A stretch of DNA of 64,000 bases from an uncultured Roseobacter sp. (GTDB lineage: Bacteria > Pseudomonadota > Alphaproteobacteria > Rhodobacterales > Rhodobacteraceae). The DNA lies in NCBI RefSeq assembly GCF_947499265.1, contig NZ_CANMNK010000001.1, positions 18,501 to 82,500 on the forward strand. The letters run 5' to 3'. How positions within the stretch are numbered: the first letter of the stretch is position 1; each line of letters begins with the position of its first letter. The notes under the pieces were generated by a model. It was not told where the DNA came from, made no database searches, and was given only the letters and a program-made list of their open reading frames with translations. A program made the position numbers and the translations under genes. This document shows positions 19,163-27,082 of this stretch, one piece after another.

Positions 19163-19627
19163 TCACTCGGCCCCGGTTGGAATGATCAGCAGCGGGCATT
19201 GCGCCCGGCGGGCCAGAAAGGCCGAGACTGACCCGAAGGTCATGTGATCGAACTCCTCCACCAGCGCGTCGAGCCTGCGGGTGATGAAATTCCCATCCGG
19301 CTTGTGGCTGTGGCGCGCCATGACCAGCAGGTCAGGCTTGCGCTCATCGGTGGCGCGCAGGATCATCTTGCGGGCGTCGCCCTCGGCCATCAGCACCTGT
19401 GTTGGAAAGCCCGCCGCTGACAGCTCCGCCGCCGCGCTTTCGGCGCCGGCTTTCTGGTCGGCGAACTGTTCTTTGAACATCTCGTCGGCACCTGCCGTGG
19501 TGCTGCCAACCTCCTCGATCACTGAAATCAGGGTGAGGTTGGGGTGGGCGGCGGCAAACATCTCCTTGACCACTTCAAGCGTGATCCTTGCATTCCGCGA
19601 ATGGTCGTATGCGATCATCACGTCCAT
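19163..19627 (-). CDS. Universal stress protein (UspA family), first gene of the nar operon
   Basis: A 154-residue soluble protein. MIAYDHSRNARITLEVV is the N-terminal strand-loop of UspA proteins, and VMARHSHKPDGNFITRRLD followed by FGSVSAFLARRAQCPLLIIP is the C-terminal G-x-V-x-x-x-L half with the ATP-site-like loop. A perfect SD (AGGAGG) sits six bases before the ATG. As the first gene after the FNR-type palindrome it should be induced with nitrate respiration, as anaerobic Usp proteins often are. Its exact role is unknown. Confidence 0.88.
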   Translation of the reverse strand: MDVMIAYDHSRNARITLEVVKEMFAAAHPNLTLISVIEEVGSTTAGADEMFKEQFADQKAGAESAAAELSAAGFPTQVLMAEGDARKMILRATDERKPDLLVMARHSHKPDGNFITRRLDALVEEFDHMTFGSVSAFLARRAQCPLLIIPTGAE

Positions 19628-19705
19628 ATCAGTCCTCCTTGGTCCTTTGCCGCATCGCGTGCGGACGGTTGGCTTACAGAGGCCCGTTTTTGGGGTGTCG
19701 ACGAC

Positions 19706-19728
19706 TTGATTCAGATCAACTGAATCAA
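19706..19728. promoter_or_regulatory. FNR-type box nested in a 23-bp perfect palindrome
   Basis: TTGATTCAGATCAA (19706-19719) is a perfect TTGAT-N4-ATCAA FNR/DNR/NarR-type site. It is also part of a larger perfect inverted repeat: TTGATTCAG (19706-19714) and CTGAATCAA (19720-19728) with a 5-bp spacer. The FNR centre lies about 85 bp before the usp ATG. A CTGTAA hexamer at 19674-19679 (minus strand) could be its -10, placing the site near -41 to -45, the class II activator position. Confidence 0.8.
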
Positions 19729-19819
19729 ATTCCTGTTTGAAATAAATGTGTTAACCAAATTCTTCATGGTTGCCGGAAGCGAAGGTCAAATTCAGGCACC
19801 CAATCTTCAGGAGCTGCGT

Positions 19820-19833
19820 TTGACATTTATCAA
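19820..19833 (+). promoter_or_regulatory. Second FNR-like box overlapping the regulator promoter
   Basis: TTGACATTTATCAA differs from TTGAT-N4-ATCAA at one base. Its first six bases also form a consensus -35 (TTGACA), with CACAAT at 19844-19849 as a possible -10 (18-bp spacing). Overlap with -35 suggests the site may control the Crp/FNR-type gene starting at 19878, possibly by repression. Confidence 0.5.
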
Positions 19834-19877
19834 ATTTATCGACCACAATTGTTGCCTGATGCACGAGAGGGACTCCG

Positions 19878-20573
19878 ATGCGCAAAAATGACCTGCCGGA
19901 GATTCGCTCACTCCCCCTGTTTGCGGAGATCAAGGACAATAGCTTCGAGGCGCTGATCCGGGGTGCTTATGTCCAGAATTTCCCGCCACGGGTCGAGTTG
20001 ATCACCGAAGGTGATCATTCGGATTTTCTGCATGTCGTGATTGCCGGGAGCGTCGAGCTCTTTGGCACCTGGAACGGTCGCCAGACGACGATGGCGATTG
20101 TCCGTCCGATTTCGACCTTCATTCTGGCCGCAACGGTCAAAGATGCACCCTATCTGATGTCGGCGCGCACAATGGAAAAAAGCCGGTTGGTTCTGATCCC
20201 ATCGATGGACGTGCGCGACGTGTTTGAGACAGACAGCGAATTCGCGCGCGCCGTCGTCACCGAATTGGCGCAATGCTACCGGGCCGTCATCAAAAACACC
20301 AAGGACCTGAAGCTGCGCACGTCGCTGGAACGGCTGGCCAACTACCTTTTACGCCAGCAAATCCGGACCGGGTCGAACGAGTTTGAGCTGAAAATGGAAA
20401 AACGCCGACTGGCATCCTTTCTCGGCATGACATCGGAAAACCTCAGCCGCGCGTTCAAAGGGCTGGAACCCTACGGGGTCGAAGTGTCAGGCAATCAGAT
20501 TGCGATCAAGGATCTCGACGATCTCACCGGGTTCGCCAAGCCGGACAAGCTGATCGACAATTACGCGACATAA
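19878..20573 (+). CDS. narR: Crp/FNR family regulator, NarR/DNR type
   Basis: A 231-residue transcription factor with an N-terminal cyclic-nucleotide-binding-like beta-roll and C-terminal helix-turn-helix. The recognition helix region GMTSENLSRAFKGL has the E-x-x-S-R pattern that reads TTGAT half sites. The N-terminus lacks the Cys cluster of true FNR, so no oxygen-labile [4Fe-4S] is expected. Together with position divergent from the nar operon, this fits NarR, the nitrate/nitrite-responsive regulator described in Paracoccus, or a DNR-type NO sensor. The symbol is by context and type, not proven. Confidence 0.8.
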   Translation: MRKNDLPEIRSLPLFAEIKDNSFEALIRGAYVQNFPPRVELITEGDHSDFLHVVIAGSVELFGTWNGRQTTMAIVRPISTFILAATVKDAPYLMSARTMEKSRLVLIPSMDVRDVFETDSEFARAVVTELAQCYRAVIKNTKDLKLRTSLERLANYLLRQQIRTGSNEFELKMEKRRLASFLGMTSENLSRAFKGLEPYGVEVSGNQIAIKDLDDLTGFAKPDKLIDNYAT

Positions 20574-20649
20574 GCACCCGGGATCGTCTGTCCGACGCCA
20601 ACCGGCCGCCGCTGCGCCTTCAGAATAGTGTTTCGCAGACCGCGTCCGA

Positions 20650-22257
20650 TCAACTCAACGCAGCGATCACAGCATCCGCACGGGTCACCGTTGCCACATT
20701 TTGCATGGCGTAGTTGATCGATGCCCGATGCCAGTCCGCATTCATCGTTGAACAGGCGTCTTCGGGCACGATCATGCGGTATCCCTTGTCTGCTCCAGTG
20801 CGGGCGGTGTGCTCCACACTCATGTTTGTCCAACTGCCGGTGTTGATGATCGTGTCCCGCCCGCCGTGGGCAAGATAGGCATCGAGCCGCGAGGTTTCCC
20901 AGGCGCTCATGCTCATCTTCTCGACCACCAGATCACCCGCCTGCGGCTCAAGCCCCGATGCGGGTTCAACCCCCCAGGTGCCCCTGACAAGCGCATTGTG
21001 GTCTTTCAGACCACGTTGCAGCGCGGCATGCTGGCACAGATAGGGCGCGCCGGGTTCCAGCACCATCCAGACATGGATGATCATACCGCCCCGCGCGCGC
21101 AACGCATCCGCAAGACGCCGCGCATTTGTCACCACATTTTGGGTGCGCGCATGATCGGGCGAGCCGGTATCGGCAAATGCGCCGCCATCGATCATCACAT
21201 CGTTCTGCAAATCCTGCAGGATCATGGCGGTGCGCGCGGGATCGATCCGAAAATCCAGACGGTCGTGCAGGAGGAGGTCATTGGTCATGGTAGCGTTTCC
21301 TTGAGAGGGCACAGCCGGGGCCTTCGGGCCGGGCGCGCGCGCCTGCATGAAAGGCTCTTCACGCCCGCGGGTTTTGGTATTGAGCGCGTAAAGCGACGTC
21401 GTGGCGCAAATATATAGGGTGGACCAGTCCGGCCCGCCCCAATGAAAATTGGCCACCAGCTCAGAGCAGAGGATTTTACCGATCAGCAGACCCTGAAAGG
21501 AATAGACCCAGATGCCACCCGGCGCGGTCACATAGAGATTGCCATCCTTGTCGGATTTCATCCCATCGGGCACCCCCGCCAGCGCGTCATCGACAATGCC
21601 GCCCGCGAAGACCCGGCCATTCACCAGACGGCCATCACCCGCAACATCAAACATCCGGACATTGGCCTGTTCGGTGTCATTGACCCACATCCACTTGCCA
21701 CAGGGCGAAAAACACAGCCCGTTGGGCTGACCAAAAAGGCTGCGCTCGACCACCAACTGCGGTTCATCTCCCGGCGAGTGGTCCGGCGCAAGGCGGTACA
21801 CCCCCTGAAATCCCTGCTGCAGCGGGCGGGGCACCCCAAAGTGCTCCATCCGCCCGTAAGTGGGATCGGTAAAATAGATGCTGCCATCAGCGCCCACGAC
21901 GATGTCATTGGGGCTGTTGAGCTCCTTGCCTTCGAAATGGCTGCACAGCACCTCGCGCGTGCCATCGGGCCTGATGCGCACCACGGAGGAGGTGGCATGT
22001 TCGCAGATCAGCAGATTGAGATCAGCATCATAGGTCATGCCGTTGCCCTTGTTGGAGGGCCGCGCAATCTCGGTAATGCCCTGCCCAGGCACGTAGCGAC
22101 GGCGCACATCCCCGGGCATGTCGGAGAAAATCAGCGATTGCTCAACCGGGTGCCAGAGCGGCCCTTCGGTAAAGACAAACCCGGTGCCCAGCGCCTGAAG
22201 CGGTTCGGCGACATCCACGATCTCGTGGAAACTGTCTGAAATGGCTTGATGCGTCAT
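20650..22257 (-). CDS. SMP-30/gluconolactonase - isochorismatase-like fusion protein
   Basis: A 535-residue two-domain protein. Residues about 20-300 are an SMP-30/gluconolactonase beta-propeller with metal-site elements GFVFTEGPLWHP (Glu31), SPNDIVVG (Asn116) and AGVPDGMKSD (Asp231). After a Pro/Ala linker, residues about 324-535 form an isochorismatase/cysteine-hydrolase domain with Asp349 (ILQDLQNDV) and Lys447 (VVEKMSMSAWE). The position of the catalytic Cys is Ser480 (TNMSVEHTAR). A Met at 324 could also start the hydrolase alone. It is the last gene of the long minus-strand cluster. Lactone ring opening is the most likely activity; the second domain may be inactive or non-thiol. Confidence 0.85.
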   Translation of the reverse strand: MTHQAISDSFHEIVDVAEPLQALGTGFVFTEGPLWHPVEQSLIFSDMPGDVRRRYVPGQGITEIARPSNKGNGMTYDADLNLLICEHATSSVVRIRPDGTREVLCSHFEGKELNSPNDIVVGADGSIYFTDPTYGRMEHFGVPRPLQQGFQGVYRLAPDHSPGDEPQLVVERSLFGQPNGLCFSPCGKWMWVNDTEQANVRMFDVAGDGRLVNGRVFAGGIVDDALAGVPDGMKSDKDGNLYVTAPGGIWVYSFQGLLIGKILCSELVANFHWGGPDWSTLYICATTSLYALNTKTRGREEPFMQARAPGPKAPAVPSQGNATMTNDLLLHDRLDFRIDPARTAMILQDLQNDVMIDGGAFADTGSPDHARTQNVVTNARRLADALRARGGMIIHVWMVLEPGAPYLCQHAALQRGLKDHNALVRGTWGVEPASGLEPQAGDLVVEKMSMSAWETSRLDAYLAHGGRDTIINTGSWTNMSVEHTARTGADKGYRMIVPEDACSTMNADWHRASINYAMQNVATVTRADAVIAALS

Positions 22258-22338
22258 ATCCGCCTCATTCCTCCGAGCAAGAGACCGCAGTTAGGACCGG
22301 CAGGAACCACCCCGCAGAGAACCAGACAACCGCAGTCA

Positions 22339-23187
22339 TCAGACCGGGAACCAGGGCCGGTCCGGCAGGGTTTCCGTCGTCGGCCCCGGCACCTGCATCC
22401 CCAGGCGCCCCACCACGTTTTGACGCTCGATCTTGGCAGGTTTGTCGTGGATCGGCAGCAGGAAGGTATAGTTGTTCAGCAGCTTCTTGATCGCCGCCTT
22501 TTCTTCGCGCTTTGACTGCGAATGGTTGCCGGTCACGCGCGGCTCCATCCAGTTATTGGTGTAGACGTGGTTCACGATCTGATCGTTGAAATCATAGATC
22601 ACGTCGCCACAAATACAGGCCAGCCCTTCAGCGGTTTCCACCACCACGTTCATCGACCCTTCGGTATGAGCGCCTGCGTGCTCGCACCAGACCCCGGGGA
22701 TGATCTCCTCCGCCGTGGTGATGTCCAGATCAAGGAAACGGATCGCCTCGGGCTCATAAATCCGGTCCACCAGATGTTTGATATCAGGCTTGGGATACTG
22801 CGGAAACATGATGCCCGAGACGCTGAATTCCATCTCGCGCCGGTTCAGTACAACGGTGGTGTTCATCGGGAATTTATCGTCCTGGCCCGCGTGGTCGATG
22901 TGCAGATGGGTGTGCAGGATATAGCGGATATCACCGAGCTTCAGCCCATGTTTGGCCAGCTGCTGCTCCATCATGTTGTCATGAAATTGCAGCCCCCGCA
23001 TACCCAGGCTCTCCATGATCGCATTGTCGCGGTAGCCGGTATCGACCAGCACCGGATATTCGCCCCCCGTAATCAGAAACCCATAGACCGGCACCCGCCG
23101 GGTGCGGCCGCATTCATGTCCCAGCACCAGAAAGCTGGTTTCAAGCTCAATGTCCCCATAGTCGAGAACGTGAATTTGCAAAGCCAT
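22339..23187 (-). CDS. Metallo-beta-lactamase-fold lactonase (AHL-lactonase-like)
   Basis: A 282-residue protein of the N-acyl homoserine lactonase-like MBL family. The H-x-H-x-D-H zinc motif is intact (HTHLHIDHAG, His94/His96/Asp98/His99), followed by the later ligands in GAHTEGSMNVVVET and CGDVIYDF. The C-terminal PIHDKP segment may supply the last His. It hydrolyses a lactone or similar ester; signal quenching is possible, but its place between a gluconolactonase-like and an amidohydrolase gene suggests a catabolic lactone. It lies 21 bp downstream of the amidohydrolase. Confidence 0.87.
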   Translation of the reverse strand: MALQIHVLDYGDIELETSFLVLGHECGRTRRVPVYGFLITGGEYPVLVDTGYRDNAIMESLGMRGLQFHDNMMEQQLAKHGLKLGDIRYILHTHLHIDHAGQDDKFPMNTTVVLNRREMEFSVSGIMFPQYPKPDIKHLVDRIYEPEAIRFLDLDITTAEEIIPGVWCEHAGAHTEGSMNVVVETAEGLACICGDVIYDFNDQIVNHVYTNNWMEPRVTGNHSQSKREEKAAIKKLLNNYTFLLPIHDKPAKIERQNVVGRLGMQVPGPTTETLPDRPWFPV

Positions 23188-23208
23188 GGTCTTACTCCCT
23201 TTTATCCG

Positions 23209-24084
23209 TCACAGCCGGTACACGCGGGCTGCGGTGTCGTTGAAAATCGCCGATCTCTTTTTCTTGGAGAGACCCTTGGTGGCATCTTGAAAGGCGTTAA
23301 AAAGCTCCAGATAACTGGTCCAAAGCTTCTCGATCGGGAAGTTGGAGCCGTAAAGGCAACGCTCCGCGCCAAAAATGGCTTCGGTATCGGTGATCATCTG
23401 GGTGATGAACTGACGGTCATTACGGTGAATGAACGTCCCGAAAGCCGAGAGTTTGCTCACCACATTCGGACAATCCGCGAGCCGTTTCATGCCATCGGAC
23501 CAGAGCCTGTGCCCGGTCTCTGTCACGTCTTCCTTCATGCCCGCATGCTGCAGGATGAAGGTGACCTCCGGGCAGGCGCGCGCCAGCTCTGCGGCACCTT
23601 CCATCTGACTGGCAAAGACCTGCAGATCGAAGCTCCAGCCATAATCCGCCAGGCGCGCCACATTTGACTGCACAGTCGCGTTTCGACACAGATCCGGGTC
23701 CTCCGCAAAACGATAAAGTGGGTTTTCATGCCAATGAAACTGCTGCCGGATGCCCCGCATCAGCGGATATTTCTTCAGTCGGTCCAATTGGTCGCGCACG
23801 TCCTCGCCGGTGAAATCTGCGTACCCCACGATGCCGGAAATGGTGCCATGGGCGTCTGCCTGATCCTGCACCCAGGCGACCTCGTCTTCGTACCAGTTTG
23901 GCGCCCAATTGGCCTGAACATAGACGGTTCTGGTAATCCCGGTGCCCGCAAGATCGGCCAGAAATTCGCGGGGGGTATAGTCGCGCATGATGGCCTTGTA
24001 GGAGCCAAAGATGCGCGGCTGTTCCGGCCCCAAGAGCCAGGGCAGATCCTTCTGCAGCCAGATGTGATGGTGTGCGTCAATCAT
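23209..24084 (-). CDS. Amidohydrolase family 2 (fuconolactonase-like)
   Basis: A 291-residue TIM-barrel protein. It opens with MIDAHHHIWLQKDLPWL, the metal-binding H-x-H strand of amidohydrolase_2 (PF04909), and has FILQHAGM and YGSNFPIEKLW, which hold the later His and Asp of the family. This family includes fuconolactonase, rhamnonolactonase and 2-pyrone-4,6-dicarboxylate hydrolase. The start overlaps the VWA gene stop by one base. With its neighbours it makes three likely lactone or C-O/C-N hydrolases in a row. Confidence 0.87.
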   Translation of the reverse strand: MIDAHHHIWLQKDLPWLLGPEQPRIFGSYKAIMRDYTPREFLADLAGTGITRTVYVQANWAPNWYEDEVAWVQDQADAHGTISGIVGYADFTGEDVRDQLDRLKKYPLMRGIRQQFHWHENPLYRFAEDPDLCRNATVQSNVARLADYGWSFDLQVFASQMEGAAELARACPEVTFILQHAGMKEDVTETGHRLWSDGMKRLADCPNVVSKLSAFGTFIHRNDRQFITQMITDTEAIFGAERCLYGSNFPIEKLWTSYLELFNAFQDATKGLSKKKRSAIFNDTAARVYRL

Positions 24085-25178
24085 CAGAGCCTCGCCATGG
24101 TCAGAATGTGATCGGTTACCGCCGCGATGCTGTCGCCATCTCCCAGACGGTCGAGCACCGGCAGAATGGCAGACAGCCCTTCGGTCTGCGGTGAATAGGC
24201 CGGGTCAGCGGCCAGCGGTGTCAGCCAGTCGAGCCGCCAAGCACTGCGCGCCAAGCGCCGGGCGGCCTCAATCATCGCGGCGGGATCGCCCCGTTCCAGC
24301 CCGTCAGACAAAACAACCACCGCTGCGCCCCGGGCAAACCCGGCGTATCGCGGCACCGACAGGAATGCCGACAACGCATCGCCAATCCGCGTGCCGCCGT
24401 CAAAATCGGCGATGGCTTCACCTGCCAGTGCCAGCGCCTGCGCCGGATCGCCGGGTTTCAGCGCCTGCGTGATCCGGGTCAGCCGGGTGCCCAGCGTGAA
24501 CACCTCGGCGCTATCTGCCGCCTGAACCACCGCGTGGGCCAACCGCATCATGTCTTCGGAGCGCGCCTTCATCGACCCCGAGACGTCGATCAACACCACC
24601 ACCCGCCGCTGCCGTGTCTTTCGCCGGGTTTGCAAAAGCTGGATCACCTCACCGTCGCGCTTGGCCGCCTCCCGCAGGGTGCGGCGCATGTCGATCCGGT
24701 CACCACGTTTGGCGCGGCGCCGCCGATAGCTCAGCCGTCGCGGCAAAGCCCCCGCAGCCTCGCGCATCAGGCGCTGCACGGCGGCGGCATTGCCTTGGGT
24801 CAGGTCCCGCTGGCTCAGCCGCTCCGCTGTCGTGGGCTCCGCCCCGACGGGGCTGTCATCCCTGTCCGCCTCAACCTCTGTACGCGCAGATGTGGGCTCA
24901 TAGGCTTCGAGCGCATCGTCCTCATCACCTTCCGCCGGAGCCTGGATGACCTGATCCAGAAAAACGGCACGGAAAAGCGCGTCATATTCAGCAACGCGCT
25001 CTGGCGGGATCGCGAAGATCGCGCGGCCCGAGCGGTAGATATCCATCATATCGCGTGGCCCCAACAGCCCCACAGAAGCAATGAAATCGATGCTCTGATC
25101 GGGCGACACCGGATGGCCAGCGCCGCGCAACACCTGCGAAAACCGCAAGAACGGATCAAGGGCGCGAGGCGCACTCAT
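24084..25178 (-). CDS. VWA-domain protein, CoxE-like
   Basis: A 364-residue protein. The N-terminal half is charged (EGDEDDALEAYEPTS) and the C-terminal half is a von Willebrand A domain with an intact MIDAS (VVVLIDVSGSM, Asp198-x-Ser200-x-Ser202) and later SDGLERGD. CoxE-type VWA proteins work with MoxR-type AAA ATPases (CoxD) in maturing Mo-containing dehydrogenases. It overlaps the MoxR gene by 4 bp and follows the molybdenum hydroxylase genes, so maturation of that enzyme is the likely job. Confidence 0.87.
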   Translation of the reverse strand: MSAPRALDPFLRFSQVLRGAGHPVSPDQSIDFIASVGLLGPRDMMDIYRSGRAIFAIPPERVAEYDALFRAVFLDQVIQAPAEGDEDDALEAYEPTSARTEVEADRDDSPVGAEPTTAERLSQRDLTQGNAAAVQRLMREAAGALPRRLSYRRRRAKRGDRIDMRRTLREAAKRDGEVIQLLQTRRKTRQRRVVVLIDVSGSMKARSEDMMRLAHAVVQAADSAEVFTLGTRLTRITQALKPGDPAQALALAGEAIADFDGGTRIGDALSAFLSVPRYAGFARGAAVVVLSDGLERGDPAAMIEAARRLARSAWRLDWLTPLAADPAYSPQTEGLSAILPVLDRLGDGDSIAAVTDHILTMARL

Positions 25179-26056
25179 GCAGCCTCGCCCGGCAAGACCG
25201 ACGACAGCCGGTCCGCCATATAGGTCAGGTCATCATGGTCCTTCAGCGCCACCCCGATGGAGCGTTTAAACGCTTCGGGCCACCGCACGCCTTGCGCATT
25301 CAGCAGGGTCGCAGCTTCCGCCCATTCCACCGTTTCCGCCACGCCAGGTGGCTTGGCCAGGGGTTCTGCACGCAGATGGCCGACGCTGGCCACAACCGCG
25401 CGGGCCGTAGCCTCCGCCACGGTGCTGGCACGGGTGATGACAATCTGCGCTTCCAGGGCTGCATCGGGATAGTCGATCCAGTGGTAGACACAGCGCCGCC
25501 TCAGGGCTTCATGCAGGTCGCGGGTCCGATTCGAGGTCAAGACAACCACCGGCGCTTGCACAGCCCGCACGGTCCCGGTCTCCGGTATGGAAATCGTGAA
25601 ATCCGACAGGAATTCCAGCAGCAAGGCTTCAAATTCATGATCCGAACGGTCAATCTCGTCGATCAGCAGCAGCGATCTTGCCGGGTTGCGCAGCACCGCC
25701 AGCAAGGGCCGTTCCAACAGAAAATCCTCTGCATAGAGGTTGACGAAATCGTCGCCTGCCTGACGGATCGCTAGCATCTGGCGCGGGTAGTTCCACTCAT
25801 AAAGCGCCGCCGCCGCATCGATCCCCTCAAAACATTGCAAACGCACCACATTGCGCCCCAGCACACCACCAAGCGCCTTGGCAGCCTCGGTTTTACCCAC
25901 GCCTGGCGCGCCTTCGAGCAGCAGGGGTTTGCCAAGCGCCAGCGACAGGTAGGCCGCAGTCGCCAAGGCGTCATCCGCCAGATATTGCGCGTCCACCAGC
26001 GCCTTTTGCAGCCCTGCGGGATCACCGATCCCGGCAATATTTGGCGTGACCGCCAT
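25175..26056 (-). CDS. MoxR-type AAA ATPase, CoxD-like
   Basis: A 293-residue AAA+ ATPase. Walker A is EGAPGVGKTEAAKAL (about 48-62), Walker B is SLLLIDEIDRSD, and sensor-1 is VVLTSNRTRDLHEALRRRC. The frame runs 49 codons further upstream, but the MAVTPNIAGIGDPAGLQKAL start at 26056 matches the family and lies 2 bp after the molybdenum subunit stop. In CO-dehydrogenase clusters CoxD acts in assembly of the Mo-Cu active site; here a general molybdenum hydroxylase chaperone role is inferred. Confidence 0.9.
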   Translation of the reverse strand: MAVTPNIAGIGDPAGLQKALVDAQYLADDALATAAYLSLALGKPLLLEGAPGVGKTEAAKALGGVLGRNVVRLQCFEGIDAAAALYEWNYPRQMLAIRQAGDDFVNLYAEDFLLERPLLAVLRNPARSLLLIDEIDRSDHEFEALLLEFLSDFTISIPETGTVRAVQAPVVVLTSNRTRDLHEALRRRCVYHWIDYPDAALEAQIVITRASTVAEATARAVVASVGHLRAEPLAKPPGVAETVEWAEAATLLNAQGVRWPEAFKRSIGVALKDHDDLTYMADRLSSVLPGEAA

Positions 26057-26058
26057 CC

Positions 26059-27081
26059 TTAGCGGGCTCCCTGCGGGCGGGCGCCGCCATTGGCCCGGAT
26101 GCCTTTGAGCACCTTTTCCGGCGTGATCGGCAGCTGATCGCAACGTACGCCCACAGCGTTGTAGACCGCATTGGCCACCGCAGGCAGCACCGGGTTCGCA
26201 CACATTTCACCCGGTCCCTTGCCGCCAAAGGGGGCATCCTCCGCAGGCCGCTCCAGTACGGCGATATGATGCGGCGTGATCTGCCCGGGACCGGGTTGCA
26301 GGTAGGTGTTGAAGTCCTCCGGCCCGTGGTCGCGCCGCGGATAATAGGGTTCGGTCGTTTCATAAAGCGCATGGGAGACCCCCATCCACGCCCCACCGAT
26401 CAATTGTTGCTCCACCAATTTCGGGTTGAGCGCACGACCAACTTCATAAGCGGAGTTGATCTCTGTGACTTCCACCTCCCCGGTTTCATCATCCACCTCC
26501 AGATCGATCACCAAAGCCGCGTGGGCAAAACAGGTCACCGGGGTCATATCGCCGGTTTCCGGATCCGCTTCGCTCGGCGGCACGAGGAAAATACCCCGTC
26601 CCGACAGCGTGCGGCCCTGTTTGAATTGCGCCGCAATGGCGGTTTCAGCCACGGTGATGGACCGCCCCGGCGCACCTTTGACGTGGATATTGCCCGCGCC
26701 ATCGGTGTCGAGATCGCTGGCGTTGACCTCCAGTTCTTCGGCGGCGGCCTCCATCATTTGTTTGCGCGCCTCGGCAGCGGCGCGGATTACCGCATTACCG
26801 ACACGGTGTGTGCCGCGGGAGGCGAACGACCCCATGCAATGGGGGCCGGTGTCACTGTCCGCAGTGTCGACATAGACATCCTCTACCGGCACCCCAAGCG
26901 TCTCGGATGCGATCTGGCGGGTCACGGATTTCATCCCCTGCCCCAGATCGATCGAGCTGAGTGCCACCATGAATTTCCCATCCGGCGTGGAATGCACAAG
27001 CGCCTGCGACGGGTCCCCTCCGAGGTTCATCCCGATGGGGTAGTTGATGCAGGCAAAGCCGCGCCCTTTGTGAATGGTCAT
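26059..27081 (-). CDS. Molybdenum hydroxylase large subunit, C-terminal half (split gene)
   Basis: A 340-residue protein corresponding to the second molybdopterin-binding half of xanthine dehydrogenase/CoxL-type subunits. It has LSSIDLGQGMKSVTRQIASE, the Gly-Gln-Gly cofactor loop, GPHCMGSFASRGTH, and near the end GGKGPGEMCANP, whose Glu292 matches the catalytic base of the family. The ATG follows the stop of the N-terminal half after one base (TGAgATG) with GGAG upstream, so both halves are made together and probably assemble into one active site. Confidence 0.88.
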   Translation of the reverse strand: MTIHKGRGFACINYPIGMNLGGDPSQALVHSTPDGKFMVALSSIDLGQGMKSVTRQIASETLGVPVEDVYVDTADSDTGPHCMGSFASRGTHRVGNAVIRAAAEARKQMMEAAAEELEVNASDLDTDGAGNIHVKGAPGRSITVAETAIAAQFKQGRTLSGRGIFLVPPSEADPETGDMTPVTCFAHAALVIDLEVDDETGEVEVTEINSAYEVGRALNPKLVEQQLIGGAWMGVSHALYETTEPYYPRRDHGPEDFNTYLQPGPGQITPHHIAVLERPAEDAPFGGKGPGEMCANPVLPAVANAVYNAVGVRCDQLPITPEKVLKGIRANGGARPQGAR

Positions 27082-27082
27082 C

